The notes: a model not told the origin generated them from the letters alone. DNA of 64,000 nucleotides from Bacteroidetes bacterium 47-18 (GCA_001897155.1 MKSF01000006.1:1-64000); one strand, 5' to 3'; shown: positions 53,268 to 62,387, numbered from the stretch's first letter. Numbers and translations: made by a program.

Positions 53268-53498
53268 TTACGCGTTAAACACTTCAATTTTGAACCCGGC
53301 CCTTTCCACCGCGTCCATCACTTCCTGCGCTGTCATACCGGCTGCCGCCTCTACGGTCAGTATCTTATCCTTGCCGGTCGTATCCACTTCCCAGTGAAGA
53401 ATGCCTTCGGTCTTATCCAGGTGAGGCGTTACAGCGGCCACGCATCCGCCGCAGTTGATATTTGTCTTGAACAAAAACTGATGACTGTTATTTTCCAT
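53268..53498 (-). CDS. Small cytoplasmic HMA domain protein (copper chaperone-like)
   Basis: This 76-residue protein is one HMA domain: FLFKTNINCGGCVAAVTPHL with Cys16 and Cys19 as metal ligands, then the usual beta-alpha-beta end AQEVMDAVERAGFKIEVF. It likely shuttles Cu(I) between cytoplasmic sites and the CopA ATPase, or buffers copper. It is the first gene of the operon HMA-DUF3347-oxidase. A weak promoter-like CAGCTTTG lies on the minus strand at 53526-53533. Confidence 0.92.
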   Translation of the reverse strand: MENNSHQFLFKTNINCGGCVAAVTPHLDKTEGILHWEVDTTGKDKILTVEAAAGMTAQEVMDAVERAGFKIEVFNA

Positions 53499-53585
53499 TC
53501 TGATCGTTTTTTAAAGGTTTATAATCAAAGCTGTTTAATTTACAGGCCGGTATGGCCTACACTGTTTTTATATTGTTTTTTTAAC

Positions 53586-53763
53586 TGACTATCTATATAA
53601 TTATAAGCTACAAATTATTATAGGAGATTCCTCCCATCCGTTAGGAATGACCGGCCCCCGGTTCCTTTATGGTAAAAGCATTCTCTGACCCGCAGAGAGG
53701 ACACTGCTCAGTGAAGTGAAGCGCATCCGTAATAAAAGTTTGTTACCTATACGCCGATAGTCA
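53586..53763 (+). repeat. MITE-like dispersed element, full 178-bp copy
   Basis: TGACTATC at 53586-53593 and GATAGTCA at 53756-53763 are perfect 8-bp terminal inverted repeats. Inside are ATTATAAGCTACAAATTATT, GAGATTCCTCCCATCCGTTAGG, and a CCCGCAGAGAGGACACTGCTCAG segment, all shared with 16287-16907 and 1556-1687. No protein frame is present. It fills most of the 289-base gap between the HMA operon promoter and the end of copA. Confidence 0.82.
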
Positions 53764-53787
53764 TTTTGTTTTTTTACTTACGGCCGC

Positions 53788-56202
53788 TTACCGCTTCCAC
53801 CTGAGCCTCAGGCTGTTGGCTACTACGCTGACGCTGCTTAAAGCCATAGCGCCGCCCGCTATCATAGGATTCAGCAGGAACCCATTGAAAGGATAAAGTA
53901 TACCTGCTGCCAGCGGTATGCCCACCAGGTTATAAATAAAGGCCCAGAAAAGATTCTGACGGATAGTGGCTACCGTCTGCCGCGACAGGCGTATCGCCAG
54001 CGGGATCTTGGCCAGATCGGATGAAATGATGGTCATCTTCGATACATCCATGGCGATATCGCTGCCTTTACCCATGGCGATGCTCACATCGGCGGTAGCC
54101 AGGGCGGTACTGTCATTGATACCGTCTCCTACCATAGCGACTGTCTTGCCCGATTCCTGCAGCATACGGATAAAGCCGGCCTTATCCTGCGGCAATACCG
54201 AAGCCTTATAATGCGCTATGCCAGCCTGCCGCGCCACAGACCGTGCCGTGGCCTCGCTGTCACCGGTAAGCATATATACTTCCAGGCCAGCTTCCTGCAT
54301 TTGCCTCACAGCTCCCGCGGAAGTGGCTTTTATCTGGTCCGCGATGGCCAGGACCGCCAGGGCTTTTTCCCCATCGGCAAACCAGATCACGGTATGCGCT
54401 TCATTGCTCCAGGCATCCGCCTGCTGCTGCAATGCGCCCGCGATGACAATACCATGATCGGCCAGGAGCGCTTTATTGCCTGCCAGGTAGCTCATCCCGC
54501 CTGTAACGGCCTTTATGCCCTTGCCGGTGATGCTCTCAAATGTATCCAGGCTGACGGGCTGCTGACCGCTGAAATACTGGACGACGGCCTCTGCCAGAGG
54601 GTGCTCGGATTGCTTTTCCATACTGAGCAGTACGCCCCGCGCTGCATCATCTCCCTGCAGCCACAGCGCACCGGTCACCCTGGGCTTTCCTTCCGTGATG
54701 GTGCCGGTCTTATCCAGCACCACTGCATTCACTTTCTTAGCCAGCTCCAGGCTTTCCGCGTCCCTGATCAGGATGCCGTTTTCCGCTCCCTTACCAATGC
54801 CTACCATAATAGCGGTAGGTGTGGCCAGCCCGAGCGCACAGGGACAGGCGATGACCAGCACCGTAATAGCAGCCAGCAATCCCTGCACCGCCCCGTTTTC
54901 CGGGCTCAGCAGCAGCCACAGCACAAATGTGAGCAGGGCGATGCTGATGACCACAGGTACAAAGATACGGGCGATCTTATCCACCAGTTGCTGCACCGGC
55001 GCTTTGCTGCCCTGGGCATCCTGCACCATGCTGATGATCTGTGCCAGCATAGTGTCCTTACCCACTTTTTCAGCCGCAAACCTAAAGCTGCCTTTCTGGT
55101 TAATGGTACCGGCAAATACTTTCCCTTCTGCTTCTTTCAGCACGGGAACCGGCTCTCCGCTCAGCATGCTTTCATCCACATAGGAGCTCCCCGACACTAC
55201 CCGACCATCCACAGCTATTTTCTCACCGGGCTTTACCAGGATAACATCCCCGGTATGGACGGCTGTCACCGGTACCAATGCTTCCGTTCCGTCCTTACGG
55301 ACCACGGTCACGGTCCTGGGCTGCAGTCCTATAAGCTTCCTGATAGCCGAAGAGGTCTGGCCTTTGGCTTTTTCTTCCAGCAGCCTGCCCAGTAGGATAA
55401 AGGCGATAATGACGGCTGCGGCCTCAAAATATACGTGGGCATGCAGGCCCCTTTCATGCCAGAAGGACGGGAAAAGCATATTGAAGACGCTGAATATATA
55501 GGCAATGCCCGTACTCAACGCCACCAGCGTATCCATATTGGCGGAACGGTGCCTGGCCTGCTTCCAGGCATTCCTGAAGAAGTCCTGGCCCAGCCATGCT
55601 ATTACAGGAGTAGTAAATGCCCACATGATCGGATTGGCATACGGCATATCCATAAAGAACATACCTATGACCACCACCGGCAGCGACAGCAGTATCGCCC
55701 ATAGGGTCTTCCGTTGCAGCTGCTGAAGCTTATGCCGGTGCATATCTTCCAGGGTATCCTGCTGGTCTTCTCCGTTCTCTATCAGCAGGTCATAGCCTAT
55801 CTCCTGCAATGCGTGCTGCAGGCCGGCAGGTCCCGTCATACCAGGGAGGTAAGTTACGGTAAGCGTGGTAGTGGCAAAATTGACTGCCGCGTCCAGTACA
55901 CCCGGTACGGACCGCGCCATGCTTTCGGCACTGGCCGCGCAGGAGGCACAGGTCATATTCAGCACCGGGAAGGTTTCCCTGACCGTAGTTACTCCGTACC
56001 CGAGGTCCCGGATGGCCTGCACGGCATCATTGACCGCCTGCGGCCCGTCAGCAGTAACCAGCGCTCTCCGGTTGTTCAGTTCCACCCGGTGCTCTGTTAT
56101 GCCTTTCACCTTAGCCAGTCCCTTATCCACGATAAGCGCGCAATGTTCGCTTTCCACATTTTCAAGCGGAAGTATAACCGTTTCTTTATAATCAACTGCC
56201 AT
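53788..56202 (-). CDS. copA: Copper-translocating P1B-type ATPase
   Basis: This pump exports Cu(I) from the cytoplasm using ATP. The 804-residue protein has two N-terminal HMA-like domains: the first keeps only one Cys ([10 protein letters not shown], Cys21), the second has the full MTCASCAAS (Cys85, Cys88). Then come eight membrane helices with the transport motif [14 protein letters not shown] (Cys453, Cys455), the phosphorylation site [11 protein letters not shown] (Asp497), and [21 protein letters not shown]. The CPC motif and the HMA domains mark the Cu(I)/Ag(I) class. It is 79 bases downstream of the HMA-AraC regulator gene on the same strand. Confidence 0.96.
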   Translation of the reverse strand: MAVDYKETVILPLENVESEHCALIVDKGLAKVKGITEHRVELNNRRALVTADGPQAVNDAVQAIRDLGYGVTTVRETFPVLNMTCASCAASAESMARSVPGVLDAAVNFATTTLTVTYLPGMTGPAGLQHALQEIGYDLLIENGEDQQDTLEDMHRHKLQQLQRKTLWAILLSLPVVVIGMFFMDMPYANPIMWAFTTPVIAWLGQDFFRNAWKQARHRSANMDTLVALSTGIAYIFSVFNMLFPSFWHERGLHAHVYFEAAAVIIAFILLGRLLEEKAKGQTSSAIRKLIGLQPRTVTVVRKDGTEALVPVTAVHTGDVILVKPGEKIAVDGRVVSGSSYVDESMLSGEPVPVLKEAEGKVFAGTINQKGSFRFAAEKVGKDTMLAQIISMVQDAQGSKAPVQQLVDKIARIFVPVVISIALLTFVLWLLLSPENGAVQGLLAAITVLVIACPCALGLATPTAIMVGIGKGAENGILIRDAESLELAKKVNAVVLDKTGTITEGKPRVTGALWLQGDDAARGVLLSMEKQSEHPLAEAVVQYFSGQQPVSLDTFESITGKGIKAVTGGMSYLAGNKALLADHGIVIAGALQQQADAWSNEAHTVIWFADGEKALAVLAIADQIKATSAGAVRQMQEAGLEVYMLTGDSEATARSVARQAGIAHYKASVLPQDKAGFIRMLQESGKTVAMVGDGINDSTALATADVSIAMGKGSDIAMDVSKMTIISSDLAKIPLAIRLSRQTVATIRQNLFWAFIYNLVGIPLAAGILYPFNGFLLNPMIAGGAMALSSVSVVANSLRLRWKR

Positions 56203-56281
56203 AATCTATCTTTTTCTGATACAAAGATCGTAATAAACGCAGCAGGGACTGTTATAGTATTTTGTAATGGATTTGTAATAT

Positions 56282-56845
56282 TTATACCTGGTCCAGCGGT
56301 TTCCGCTTATCCGCCCTGATCCGCTTAAAATGACTGGGGGTAAGCCCTGTCACCTTCTTGAACTGGTTGCTCAGGTAAGCCACGCTGGAATAGTTCAGCA
56401 TAAAGGCGATCTCGCTCAGGGTCAGCTCATCATACACCAGCAGCTCCTTCACCCGTTCGATTTTCTGGGCAATAAAGTATTTTTCTATGGTAGTGCCTTC
56501 CACTTCGGAAAAGAGATGGGATAAATAATTGTAATCGTGATGCAGCTCCGAGCTCAGCAGCCCGGATAGGTTAACCCGGGTATCACTGTCCTTATGGTGC
56601 ACCAGGTCAATAATGATATTCTTGATTTTTTCTATCAGCCTGCTTTTCCTGTCATCTATCAGCTCAAAGCCCAGGGGGATCAATGCCGCTTCCAGCTCCT
56701 TCTTCTGTTCCTCCGACAACGGTGCTTCCGGGATGATCTCTCCCAATGTAATATGCCTGACGGCAATACCCAGCTTATCCATCACATCCTGCACCACCAT
56801 TACGCAACGGTTGCACACCATATTTTTGACAAAAATGCTATTCAT
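56282..56845 (-). CDS. HMA-like domain fused to AraC helix-turn-helix, putative copper regulator
   Basis: The 187-residue protein has an N-terminal part that looks like a degenerate HMA domain, MNSIFVKNMVCNRCVMVVQDV with Cys11 and Cys14, and continues ITLGEIIPEAPLSEEQ..LEAALIPLGFEL. It ends with an AraC-type helix-turn-helix (about 85-185, LTLSEIAFMLNYSSVAYLSNQFKKVTGLTPSHFKRIR). The combination suggests direct metal sensing coupled to DNA binding, most likely to control copA and the oxidase operon downstream. I use the ATG at 56845; the frame extends to an ATG at 56902, whose extra 19 residues look unrelated. Confidence 0.88.
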   Translation of the reverse strand: MNSIFVKNMVCNRCVMVVQDVMDKLGIAVRHITLGEIIPEAPLSEEQKKELEAALIPLGFELIDDRKSRLIEKIKNIIIDLVHHKDSDTRVNLSGLLSSELHHDYNYLSHLFSEVEGTTIEKYFIAQKIERVKELLVYDELTLSEIAFMLNYSSVAYLSNQFKKVTGLTPSHFKRIRADKRKPLDQV

Positions 56846-56924
56846 ACCACAAATTATCCCTAAAGGTACATAAATATTCACCGACGCATACAGGCGCTGC
56901 ATAACTCTCTGTAATTAATAATAA

Positions 56925-57593
56925 TTGTCATGCTAAGCCTGTCGAAGCATAGATTTTACCCTTCGACAGGCTCAGGGTGACAAGTCCTTACTATTCTGTC
57001 GAAGTCATTATCATCCACATTTCTACAGGCTCCATGTGACACAATAGACTCCTGCTACATTCACAATTGTCATGCTGAGCTTGTCGAAGCATAGACTTTA
57101 CCCTTCGACAGGCTCAGGGTGACAAGTCCTTACTATTGTCAGGTGAAACCTGTCTAAGTCATTATCATCCACATTTCTACAGGCTCAATGCGACATAATA
57201 GATTCCTGCTACATTCACTAATTGTCATGCTGAGCTTGTCGAAGCATAGCACTTTACCCTTCGACAGGCTCAGGGTGACAAGTCCTTACTATTATCAGGC
57301 GAAACCTGTCGAAGTCATTATCATCCACATTTCTATAGGCTCCCTGTGACACAATAGACTCCTGCTACATTCACAATTGTCATGCTGAGCTTGTCGAAGC
57401 ATAGACTTTACCCTTCGACAGGTTCAGGGTGACACCTAATCTTTGTTAGCGGGCGAAACCTGCCGAAGCCATTATCGCCCCCGTTTCTACAGGCTCAATG
57501 TGACATAATAGACTCCTGCTACATTCACTAATTGTCATGCTGAGCCTGTCGAAGCATAAGACTTTACCCTTCGACAGGCTCAGGGTGACACAA
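56925..57593. repeat. Five-unit array of palindromic repeats, 155-bp period
   Basis: Units begin at 56925, 57067, 57222, 57377 and 57532. The last three steps are 155 bases; the first is 142 because 13 bases are missing. Each unit starts with TGTCATGCTGAGCTTGTCGA facing CCCTTCGACAGGCTCAGGG, an imperfect stem, and continues with a second, decayed palindrome (CAGGCGAAACCTGTCGAAG facing TTTCTACAGGCTCAATG). The fifth unit holds only the first palindrome. No protein frame is credible. The array lies between the divergent copper regulator and the response regulator. Confidence 0.9.
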
Positions 57594-57649
57594 CACAACA
57601 GCGGATTTCCGGCTGCGCCACGGAGATATGCAGGTTGCTATGGAATTTG

Positions 57650-57657
57650 TAATTTTG
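57650..57657 (+). promoter_or_regulatory. -7 promoter element for the two-component system
   Basis: TAATTTTG matches TAnnTTTG and ends only five bases before the ATG at 57663, so the mRNA would have almost no leader. Confidence 0.5.
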
Positions 57658-57662
57658 CGCTT

Positions 57663-58345
57663 ATGAACATCCTGATAGTTGAAGATGATATAAGGGTTGC
57701 GGAATTACTGCAGCGGGGCCTGCAGGAACAGGGTTTTGTTCCTGACCTTGCCTATGACGGTCTTATGGGCAAAAAACTGGCCGTCCGTAATGATTACGAC
57801 CTTATCATTACGGATATCATCCTTCCCAAGATGGATGGTATAGATTTCTGCCGCCACATCCGCCAGATCAGGCCGGACATACCGGTCATCATGCTGACGG
57901 CGTTGGGCACCACCGACGACAAGGTAGAAGGCTTTGACGCGGGAGCGGATGATTATCTGGTAAAGCCTTTTGAAATGCGGGAGCTGCTGGTCAGGATACG
58001 CGCCTGCTGAAGCGCCGGTCAGGAAATACAGGCCCTGCAGGCCATGTGCTGCAGTACGGCGACCTGGAAATGAACCTTTATACGAAGATCGTCAAAAGAA
58101 GCGGTGTCGAGATCAGCTTAACGCCCAAAGAATTTAACCTGCTGGCCTACCTCATGCAAAACCCGGAAAGAGTGCTGTCACGAACGGAAATAGCTGAGAA
58201 GGTATGGGATACGCACTTTGATACCGGGACCAATTTTATTGACGTATATATCAATTACCTCAGAAAAAAGATCGAAAAGAATTTTGACCGTAAGCTGATC
58301 CATACCAAACCGGGGATGGGCTTTATCCTGAAAGCTGAATCATGA
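57663..58345 (+). pseudogene. OmpR-family response regulator interrupted by a one-base frameshift
   Basis: The receiver domain MNILIVEDDIRVAELLQRG, with phospho-acceptor Asp51 in LIITDIILPKMDG and the conserved Lys in DYLVKPFEMRELL, is followed by a stop at 58008-58010. The winged-helix domain (LQYGDLEMNLYTKIVKRSG, LTPKEFNLLAYLMQNP, YINYLRKKIEK) continues in another frame to 58345. Adding one base at about 58001-58006 (CGCGCC[C]TGCTGAAG) restores a normal 227-residue protein reading RALLKRRSGNTGPAGHVLQYGD. The break may be real or a sequence error. The kinase gene overlaps its end by four bases (ATGA). Confidence 0.85.
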
Positions 58346-59718
58346 AGATACGGACCCGCCTGACCTTATTGTTTACAATTATTACCGCTACCATATTGTT
58401 CGCTTTCGCGGCGGTGATCTACTATTCCTCCAAGGAAAGCAGGGAAAATGAGTTTTATGAAAAACTGAAAAAGGAAGCCATTACAAAGGCCAACCTGTTC
58501 TTCAACGCCAGGGTGGAGACCAGGACCATGCACCGCATTTACCGCAACAACAGGGCTACGCTGCACGAAGTGGAAGTGGCCATTTACGACAGCGCTTTTA
58601 ACCTCCTGTATCATGATGACGTCAACCTGGACATTGTCAAGGAAACCCCGGCTATGATCAGCGAGATCTACCGGGACGGCGAAAAGCTCTTTTACCAGGA
58701 CGGCTGGCAGGTGGCAGGGCTTCGCTATGAATTTGAAAATGTCCGTTATATCCTTATAGCGACCGCTTATGACCAGCATGGCTTAAGCAAGCTGGATAAT
58801 CTGTTAAAAAACAGTGTCATATTATTTATCATAGCGGTACTGATCATCTATGTGGCAGGTCGTTTTTTCTCTAAGAAAGCGTTCGGTCCCGTAGCGGAAA
58901 TGACCGAGAAAGTGCACCATATCACCGCTTCCAACCTGGACATGCGCCTCACAGGTAATGACAGTAGGGACGAGCTGTCAGAGCTGGCCAATACCTTCAA
59001 CCAGATGCTGAACCGGCTTGAAAGCTCTTTTGATGCCCAGAAACATTTTGTCTCCAATATATCACACGAGATCCGCACACCGCTTGCCGCTATCATTACA
59101 GAGCTGGAGCTGTCCGTCAATAAGGACCGTACCGTTGACGAATACCGCCGGGCCATTCAGCATGCGCTGAACGATGCCAGGAAGCTGGCGCGGCTGTCCG
59201 GCAGCCTGCTGGATTTTGCAAAGGCCAGCTATGACCTGTCGGAAATAGCCTTTAAGCCCGTCCGGATAGACGAGGTGCTCCTGGATGCCAAATTACAGGT
59301 ACAGCAGTCGAACGCTGAATATGATATTGATATTCACTTTGAGCATGATTTTGAAGACGAGGTCCTGATATCCGTCAACGGGAATGAATACCTGCTGAAA
59401 GTAGCGTTCAGCAACCTGTTTGAGAACGGCTGCAAGTTCTCTCCCGATCACAGGTGCTCGGCCAGCGTCTCCTTCAGCTCCCGGCAGCTTATCATCAGGT
59501 TCTCCGACAAGGGTATCGGTATTCCCCCGGATGACCTGGAGCATGTCTTCATACCGTTTTACCGTGGCGGGAATAAAAAGTTCGCGGACGGCAATGGTAT
59601 CGGGCTGTCCCTTACCCGTAAGATCATCCTGCTGCACCAGGGCGACCTTACGGTCAGCTCTGTCCCTTCGCGGGGCACCGTATTTACGGTCTTACTGCCC
59701 AATATAGCATCGCTCTAA
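58342..59718 (+). CDS. Two-component sensor histidine kinase
   Basis: The 458-residue kinase has two membrane segments (about 8-27 and 154-175) around a periplasmic sensor of about 125 residues, then a HAMP linker (about 176-228), a dimerisation domain with HFVSNISHEIRTPLAAI (phospho-acceptor His242), and the ATPase domain with NLFENGCKFSPD (N box), DKGIGIPPDDLEHVFIPFYRG and GNGIGLSLTRKI (G boxes). The domain order and the RND efflux genes downstream match CusS/CzcS-like metal sensors. The metal-binding residues cannot be named by eye. Its start overlaps the response regulator by four bases. Confidence 0.92.
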   Translation: MKIRTRLTLLFTIITATILFAFAAVIYYSSKESRENEFYEKLKKEAITKANLFFNARVETRTMHRIYRNNRATLHEVEVAIYDSAFNLLYHDDVNLDIVKETPAMISEIYRDGEKLFYQDGWQVAGLRYEFENVRYILIATAYDQHGLSKLDNLLKNSVILFIIAVLIIYVAGRFFSKKAFGPVAEMTEKVHHITASNLDMRLTGNDSRDELSELANTFNQMLNRLESSFDAQKHFVSNISHEIRTPLAAIITELELSVNKDRTVDEYRRAIQHALNDARKLARLSGSLLDFAKASYDLSEIAFKPVRIDEVLLDAKLQVQQSNAEYDIDIHFEHDFEDEVLISVNGNEYLLKVAFSNLFENGCKFSPDHRCSASVSFSSRQLIIRFSDKGIGIPPDDLEHVFIPFYRGGNKKFADGNGIGLSLTRKIILLHQGDLTVSSVPSRGTVFTVLLPNIASL

Positions 59719-59805
59719 TGAAATTCTAATTTTTTTCTGTGCGTTCTCTAACCGCTCTTACCGGCCTGGCGTATGACCTTTACAGCGTCATTATTCAGGA
59801 CAAAG

Positions 59806-61065
59806 ATGCGATTTCAGAACAGATATATCCTTACCCTGCTCCTGGCAGCAGGGTCCTTCCTGCGCGCCGGCGCTCAGGAAATATATAGCTTGCGGCGGGC
59901 ATTGCAGACCGCCCAAAAGAACAATCCTGCCCTTAAGGCCGAAGCGCTGAACATCGGAATGGCGCAGTCGGATATCGTGACGGCCGGTCTCCGTCCCAAC
60001 CCCGTGCTCAACAGCCAGACCCTGCAACTGGTGCAGCCCGCTCATTTCCCTGCCCATACCGAATGGTGGAACGCCCAGAACCGCCAGGTATGGTGGCAGC
60101 TTACCAAACCGCTCCAGATAGCAGGACAACGCAGGTATAAGCTGGAGGTAGCCCGCAAAAATGCGGATGTGGCAGCAAACAGCTACGGGGAGACCCGGCG
60201 CAGCCTGCTGGCCGCAGTAGCAGCCAAATGGCTGGAAGCCTGGACCGCCCAGAAACAACTGGATATTATGCTGCTGGCAAAATCCAATATAGACAGCATG
60301 GTCTATACCAATAAGATACGTTATAAGAACCAGGTCATTACACAGACAGACCTGTTCAGGACGGAGCTGATGGCCAAACAGTATGATATACAGTACCGAT
60401 CCGCCCTGCAGGAGTCCCAAAACCGCAATAAGGAGCTTCGGCTCCTGCTGGGCATCACGGATGACCTGGCCGTTGATACCGGGGATATCCTTACATTCTC
60501 CCGGGATATAAATACGGATAGCCTGCTGAGCCTGTCGCTCTCCCACAGAAGCGATCTGCTGGCGGCACGGTCACTGATAGACGCCGGCAACAGCAATATC
60601 CGGCTGCAGAAGTCCCTGGCCTATCCGCAGCCGGAAGTGGGTCTTATCTGGAATCCCCAGAATACTATCCGCTACTTCGGCCTGTATGCAACCATAGACC
60701 TGCCGTTCTTTAACCGCAATCAGGGGGAGATCAGGAAGTCCTATATGATGCAGGAGCAGGCCGAACAGCAGTTAACGGCCGTTCAGCAACAGATCGTGAC
60801 GGAAATATCCGTGACCCTGGAGAATTACAGGCTGCAGCAGCGGAATATTGCCGATTTCCAGCCGCTGCTGCAACAGTCGCAGCTCATCCTGGACAATGTA
60901 AAGTATAATTACAGCAGGGGCGGCACTACTATCATTGATTTCCTGGAAGCCCAGCGTAGCTGGCTGGAAACGCAGCAAGAGTATTATAACACCCTGCAAC
61001 AATACAGGAACAGTTGCATACAGCTCTTTTATGTCACCGGCTTAATCCATCAATTAGCACAATAA
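59806..61065 (+). CDS. Outer-membrane efflux protein (TolC/CzcC-like)
   Basis: The 419-residue protein has a signal peptide (YILTLLLAAGSFLRAGAQ) and two outer-membrane efflux repeats made of long helices, e.g. NPALKAEALNIGMAQSDIVTAGLRPNP near 35-60 and the second repeat starting at RSDLLAARSLIDAGNSN; YSRGGTTIIDFLEAQRSW is the typical end of the second repeat. It forms the trimeric exit channel of the tripartite pump. The ATG at 59806 is preferred over 59773 because it follows AGGA and puts the signal peptide at the N terminus. The adaptor gene starts two bases after its stop. Confidence 0.92.
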   Translation: MRFQNRYILTLLLAAGSFLRAGAQEIYSLRRALQTAQKNNPALKAEALNIGMAQSDIVTAGLRPNPVLNSQTLQLVQPAHFPAHTEWWNAQNRQVWWQLTKPLQIAGQRRYKLEVARKNADVAANSYGETRRSLLAAVAAKWLEAWTAQKQLDIMLLAKSNIDSMVYTNKIRYKNQVITQTDLFRTELMAKQYDIQYRSALQESQNRNKELRLLLGITDDLAVDTGDILTFSRDINTDSLLSLSLSHRSDLLAARSLIDAGNSNIRLQKSLAYPQPEVGLIWNPQNTIRYFGLYATIDLPFFNRNQGEIRKSYMMQEQAEQQLTAVQQQIVTEISVTLENYRLQQRNIADFQPLLQQSQLILDNVKYNYSRGGTTIIDFLEAQRSWLETQQEYYNTLQQYRNSCIQLFYVTGLIHQLAQ

Positions 61066-61067
61066 TC

Positions 61068-62072
61068 ATGAAACAGGTATTATATCTTTTATCAGTCATA
61101 TCCTTTTTAATGTCCTGCAGGGATAAAACACCCGCGCAGGCGCCAAAGAATAACGTGCCGCTGGTTGCCGGTAACGGGCGTGAGATCACGTTTCCCGATA
61201 CAGCTATTGCTGCCATGTTCAGGACGGAACGGCTTGAGAACAGCGGTATCAATGCGCGGCTCTCCGCTCCCGGCAAGATAGCCGCCACGGTATTGTCTTC
61301 AGGCTCAGGAGCGGCGCAGCCCATTGTCCTATTCGAAAACCCCGATCTCGCAGGCAATTATACCCAGCTCATACAGCACCAGACCAATATCAGCCAGATA
61401 CAGCATATCAATATCCGTCAGCGCCAGATAGAGCTGGACCGTATCAAAGATCTCCAGGCTCATGGAGCGGCCACCGGGCAGGACCTGCTGAATGCCCAGA
61501 CGGCATTAAGCATGGAACAGAGCGCCCTTGCCAATGAGAAGGCTTCTATCATAGAGCATGAAACAAAGCTGAAAGCAGCCGGCTTTAACCCTGAAGCCCT
61601 CCGAAAAGCGGGTGCCGGTACAGCCTACCTGATATGCGATATCCCGGAGAACCAGGCCGGCGCTGTCAGTACCGGGCAGACCTGCAGCATCAGCTTTACA
61701 CCTTTTCCCGGCGAGCAGTTCAGCGGCACCGTGGATGCCATAGCCGATGTGGTAGATAATGTCAGCAGGATGCTGAAAGTAAGGCTGCTGGTCAGCAATG
61801 CAACCAATAAGCTCAGGGCAGGTATGTTCGCCCAGGCGGTATTCGGCATCAGCGAGGGCAATATACCCAGCATCAGCAAAAACGCACTGGTCACCGTACA
61901 GGGCAAAAGCTATGTATTCGTCAAAAAAGGACCCTGCACATTTGAACGCAGGGAAATCCAGACCGGCCAGCAGGTCGGCGACCGCATCGTGGTGCTCGGC
62001 GGCCTGGGCAGCGATGAGGACATTGCCTCAGAAGGCGTCATACAGTTAAAAGGTCTATCATTTGGCTATTAA
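61068..62072 (+). CDS. Lipoprotein periplasmic adaptor of RND metal efflux (CzcB/CusB-like)
   Basis: The 334-residue membrane-fusion protein has a lipoprotein signal (YLLSVISFLMSC, lipidated Cys17 expected). Next come a beta-barrel and lipoyl half (SAPGKIAATVLSSG), a helical hairpin of about 60 residues (QIQHINIRQRQIELDRIKDL and LNAQTALSMEQSALANEK), and the returning barrel parts GQTCSISFTPFPGEQFSGTV and VQGKSYVFVKKGPCTFERREIQTG. It links the outer channel to the inner RND pump. The short hairpin fits metal-type adaptors. The start is the ATG at 61068; a TTG at 61014 lies inside the previous gene. Confidence 0.92.
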   Translation: MKQVLYLLSVISFLMSCRDKTPAQAPKNNVPLVAGNGREITFPDTAIAAMFRTERLENSGINARLSAPGKIAATVLSSGSGAAQPIVLFENPDLAGNYTQLIQHQTNISQIQHINIRQRQIELDRIKDLQAHGAATGQDLLNAQTALSMEQSALANEKASIIEHETKLKAAGFNPEALRKAGAGTAYLICDIPENQAGAVSTGQTCSISFTPFPGEQFSGTVDAIADVVDNVSRMLKVRLLVSNATNKLRAGMFAQAVFGISEGNIPSISKNALVTVQGKSYVFVKKGPCTFERREIQTGQQVGDRIVVLGGLGSDEDIASEGVIQLKGLSFGY

Positions 62073-62083
62073 AAATCCGTTAT

Positions 62084-62383
62084 ATGCTACAGGCACAATT
62101 ATTTATTGACAAGGATGAGCTGCAAGGCGATATCCCGCTGCACCAGTTCATTATGCACCTGCTTATTGACAACGGCATAGCCGGTGCTACGGCCTTTACC
62201 GGTCATTCAGGCTTTGGAAAGCACCTCAGGCTCAAGCAGCCTACCCGGCAGTTTTCTTTTGATGAAACCCCGCTGGTGATCACCTTCATTGACGAAGACC
62301 AGAAGGTCAGGGACGCGCTCCACGAATTAAGGAAATATTACAGGGGCGGCTTTATAGTGACCCACTCCGTAGAACAATGGTAA
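62084..62383 (+). CDS. DUF190 family PII-like protein
   Basis: The 99-residue protein matches DUF190: LFIDKDELQGDIPLHQFI, GIAGATAFTGHSGFGKH, a LVITFIDEDQKVRDALHEL segment near the middle, and GFIVTHSVEQW. DUF190 proteins have a ferredoxin-like fold related to PII/CutA trimers, and no member has a settled role that I can cite. Its position between adaptor (11 bases before) and pump (4 bases after) implies a regulatory or metal-binding role in the efflux system. DUF3240, another small protein of similar fold, is the one more often seen in such operons. Confidence 0.85.
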   Translation: MLQAQLFIDKDELQGDIPLHQFIMHLLIDNGIAGATAFTGHSGFGKHLRLKQPTRQFSFDETPLVITFIDEDQKVRDALHELRKYYRGGFIVTHSVEQW

Positions 62384-62387
62384 AGTT

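Noticed and set aside
56925-57593. Regularly spaced repeats resembling a CRISPR array
   Set aside because: The repeated part is the whole 155-bp unit and the 'spacers' are near identical between units, no cas gene is near, and units contain palindromes of a known dispersed type.
57537-57662. 42-residue N-terminal extension of the response regulator
   Set aside because: It translates the last repeat unit; the receiver domain starts normally at 57663 right after a promoter element.
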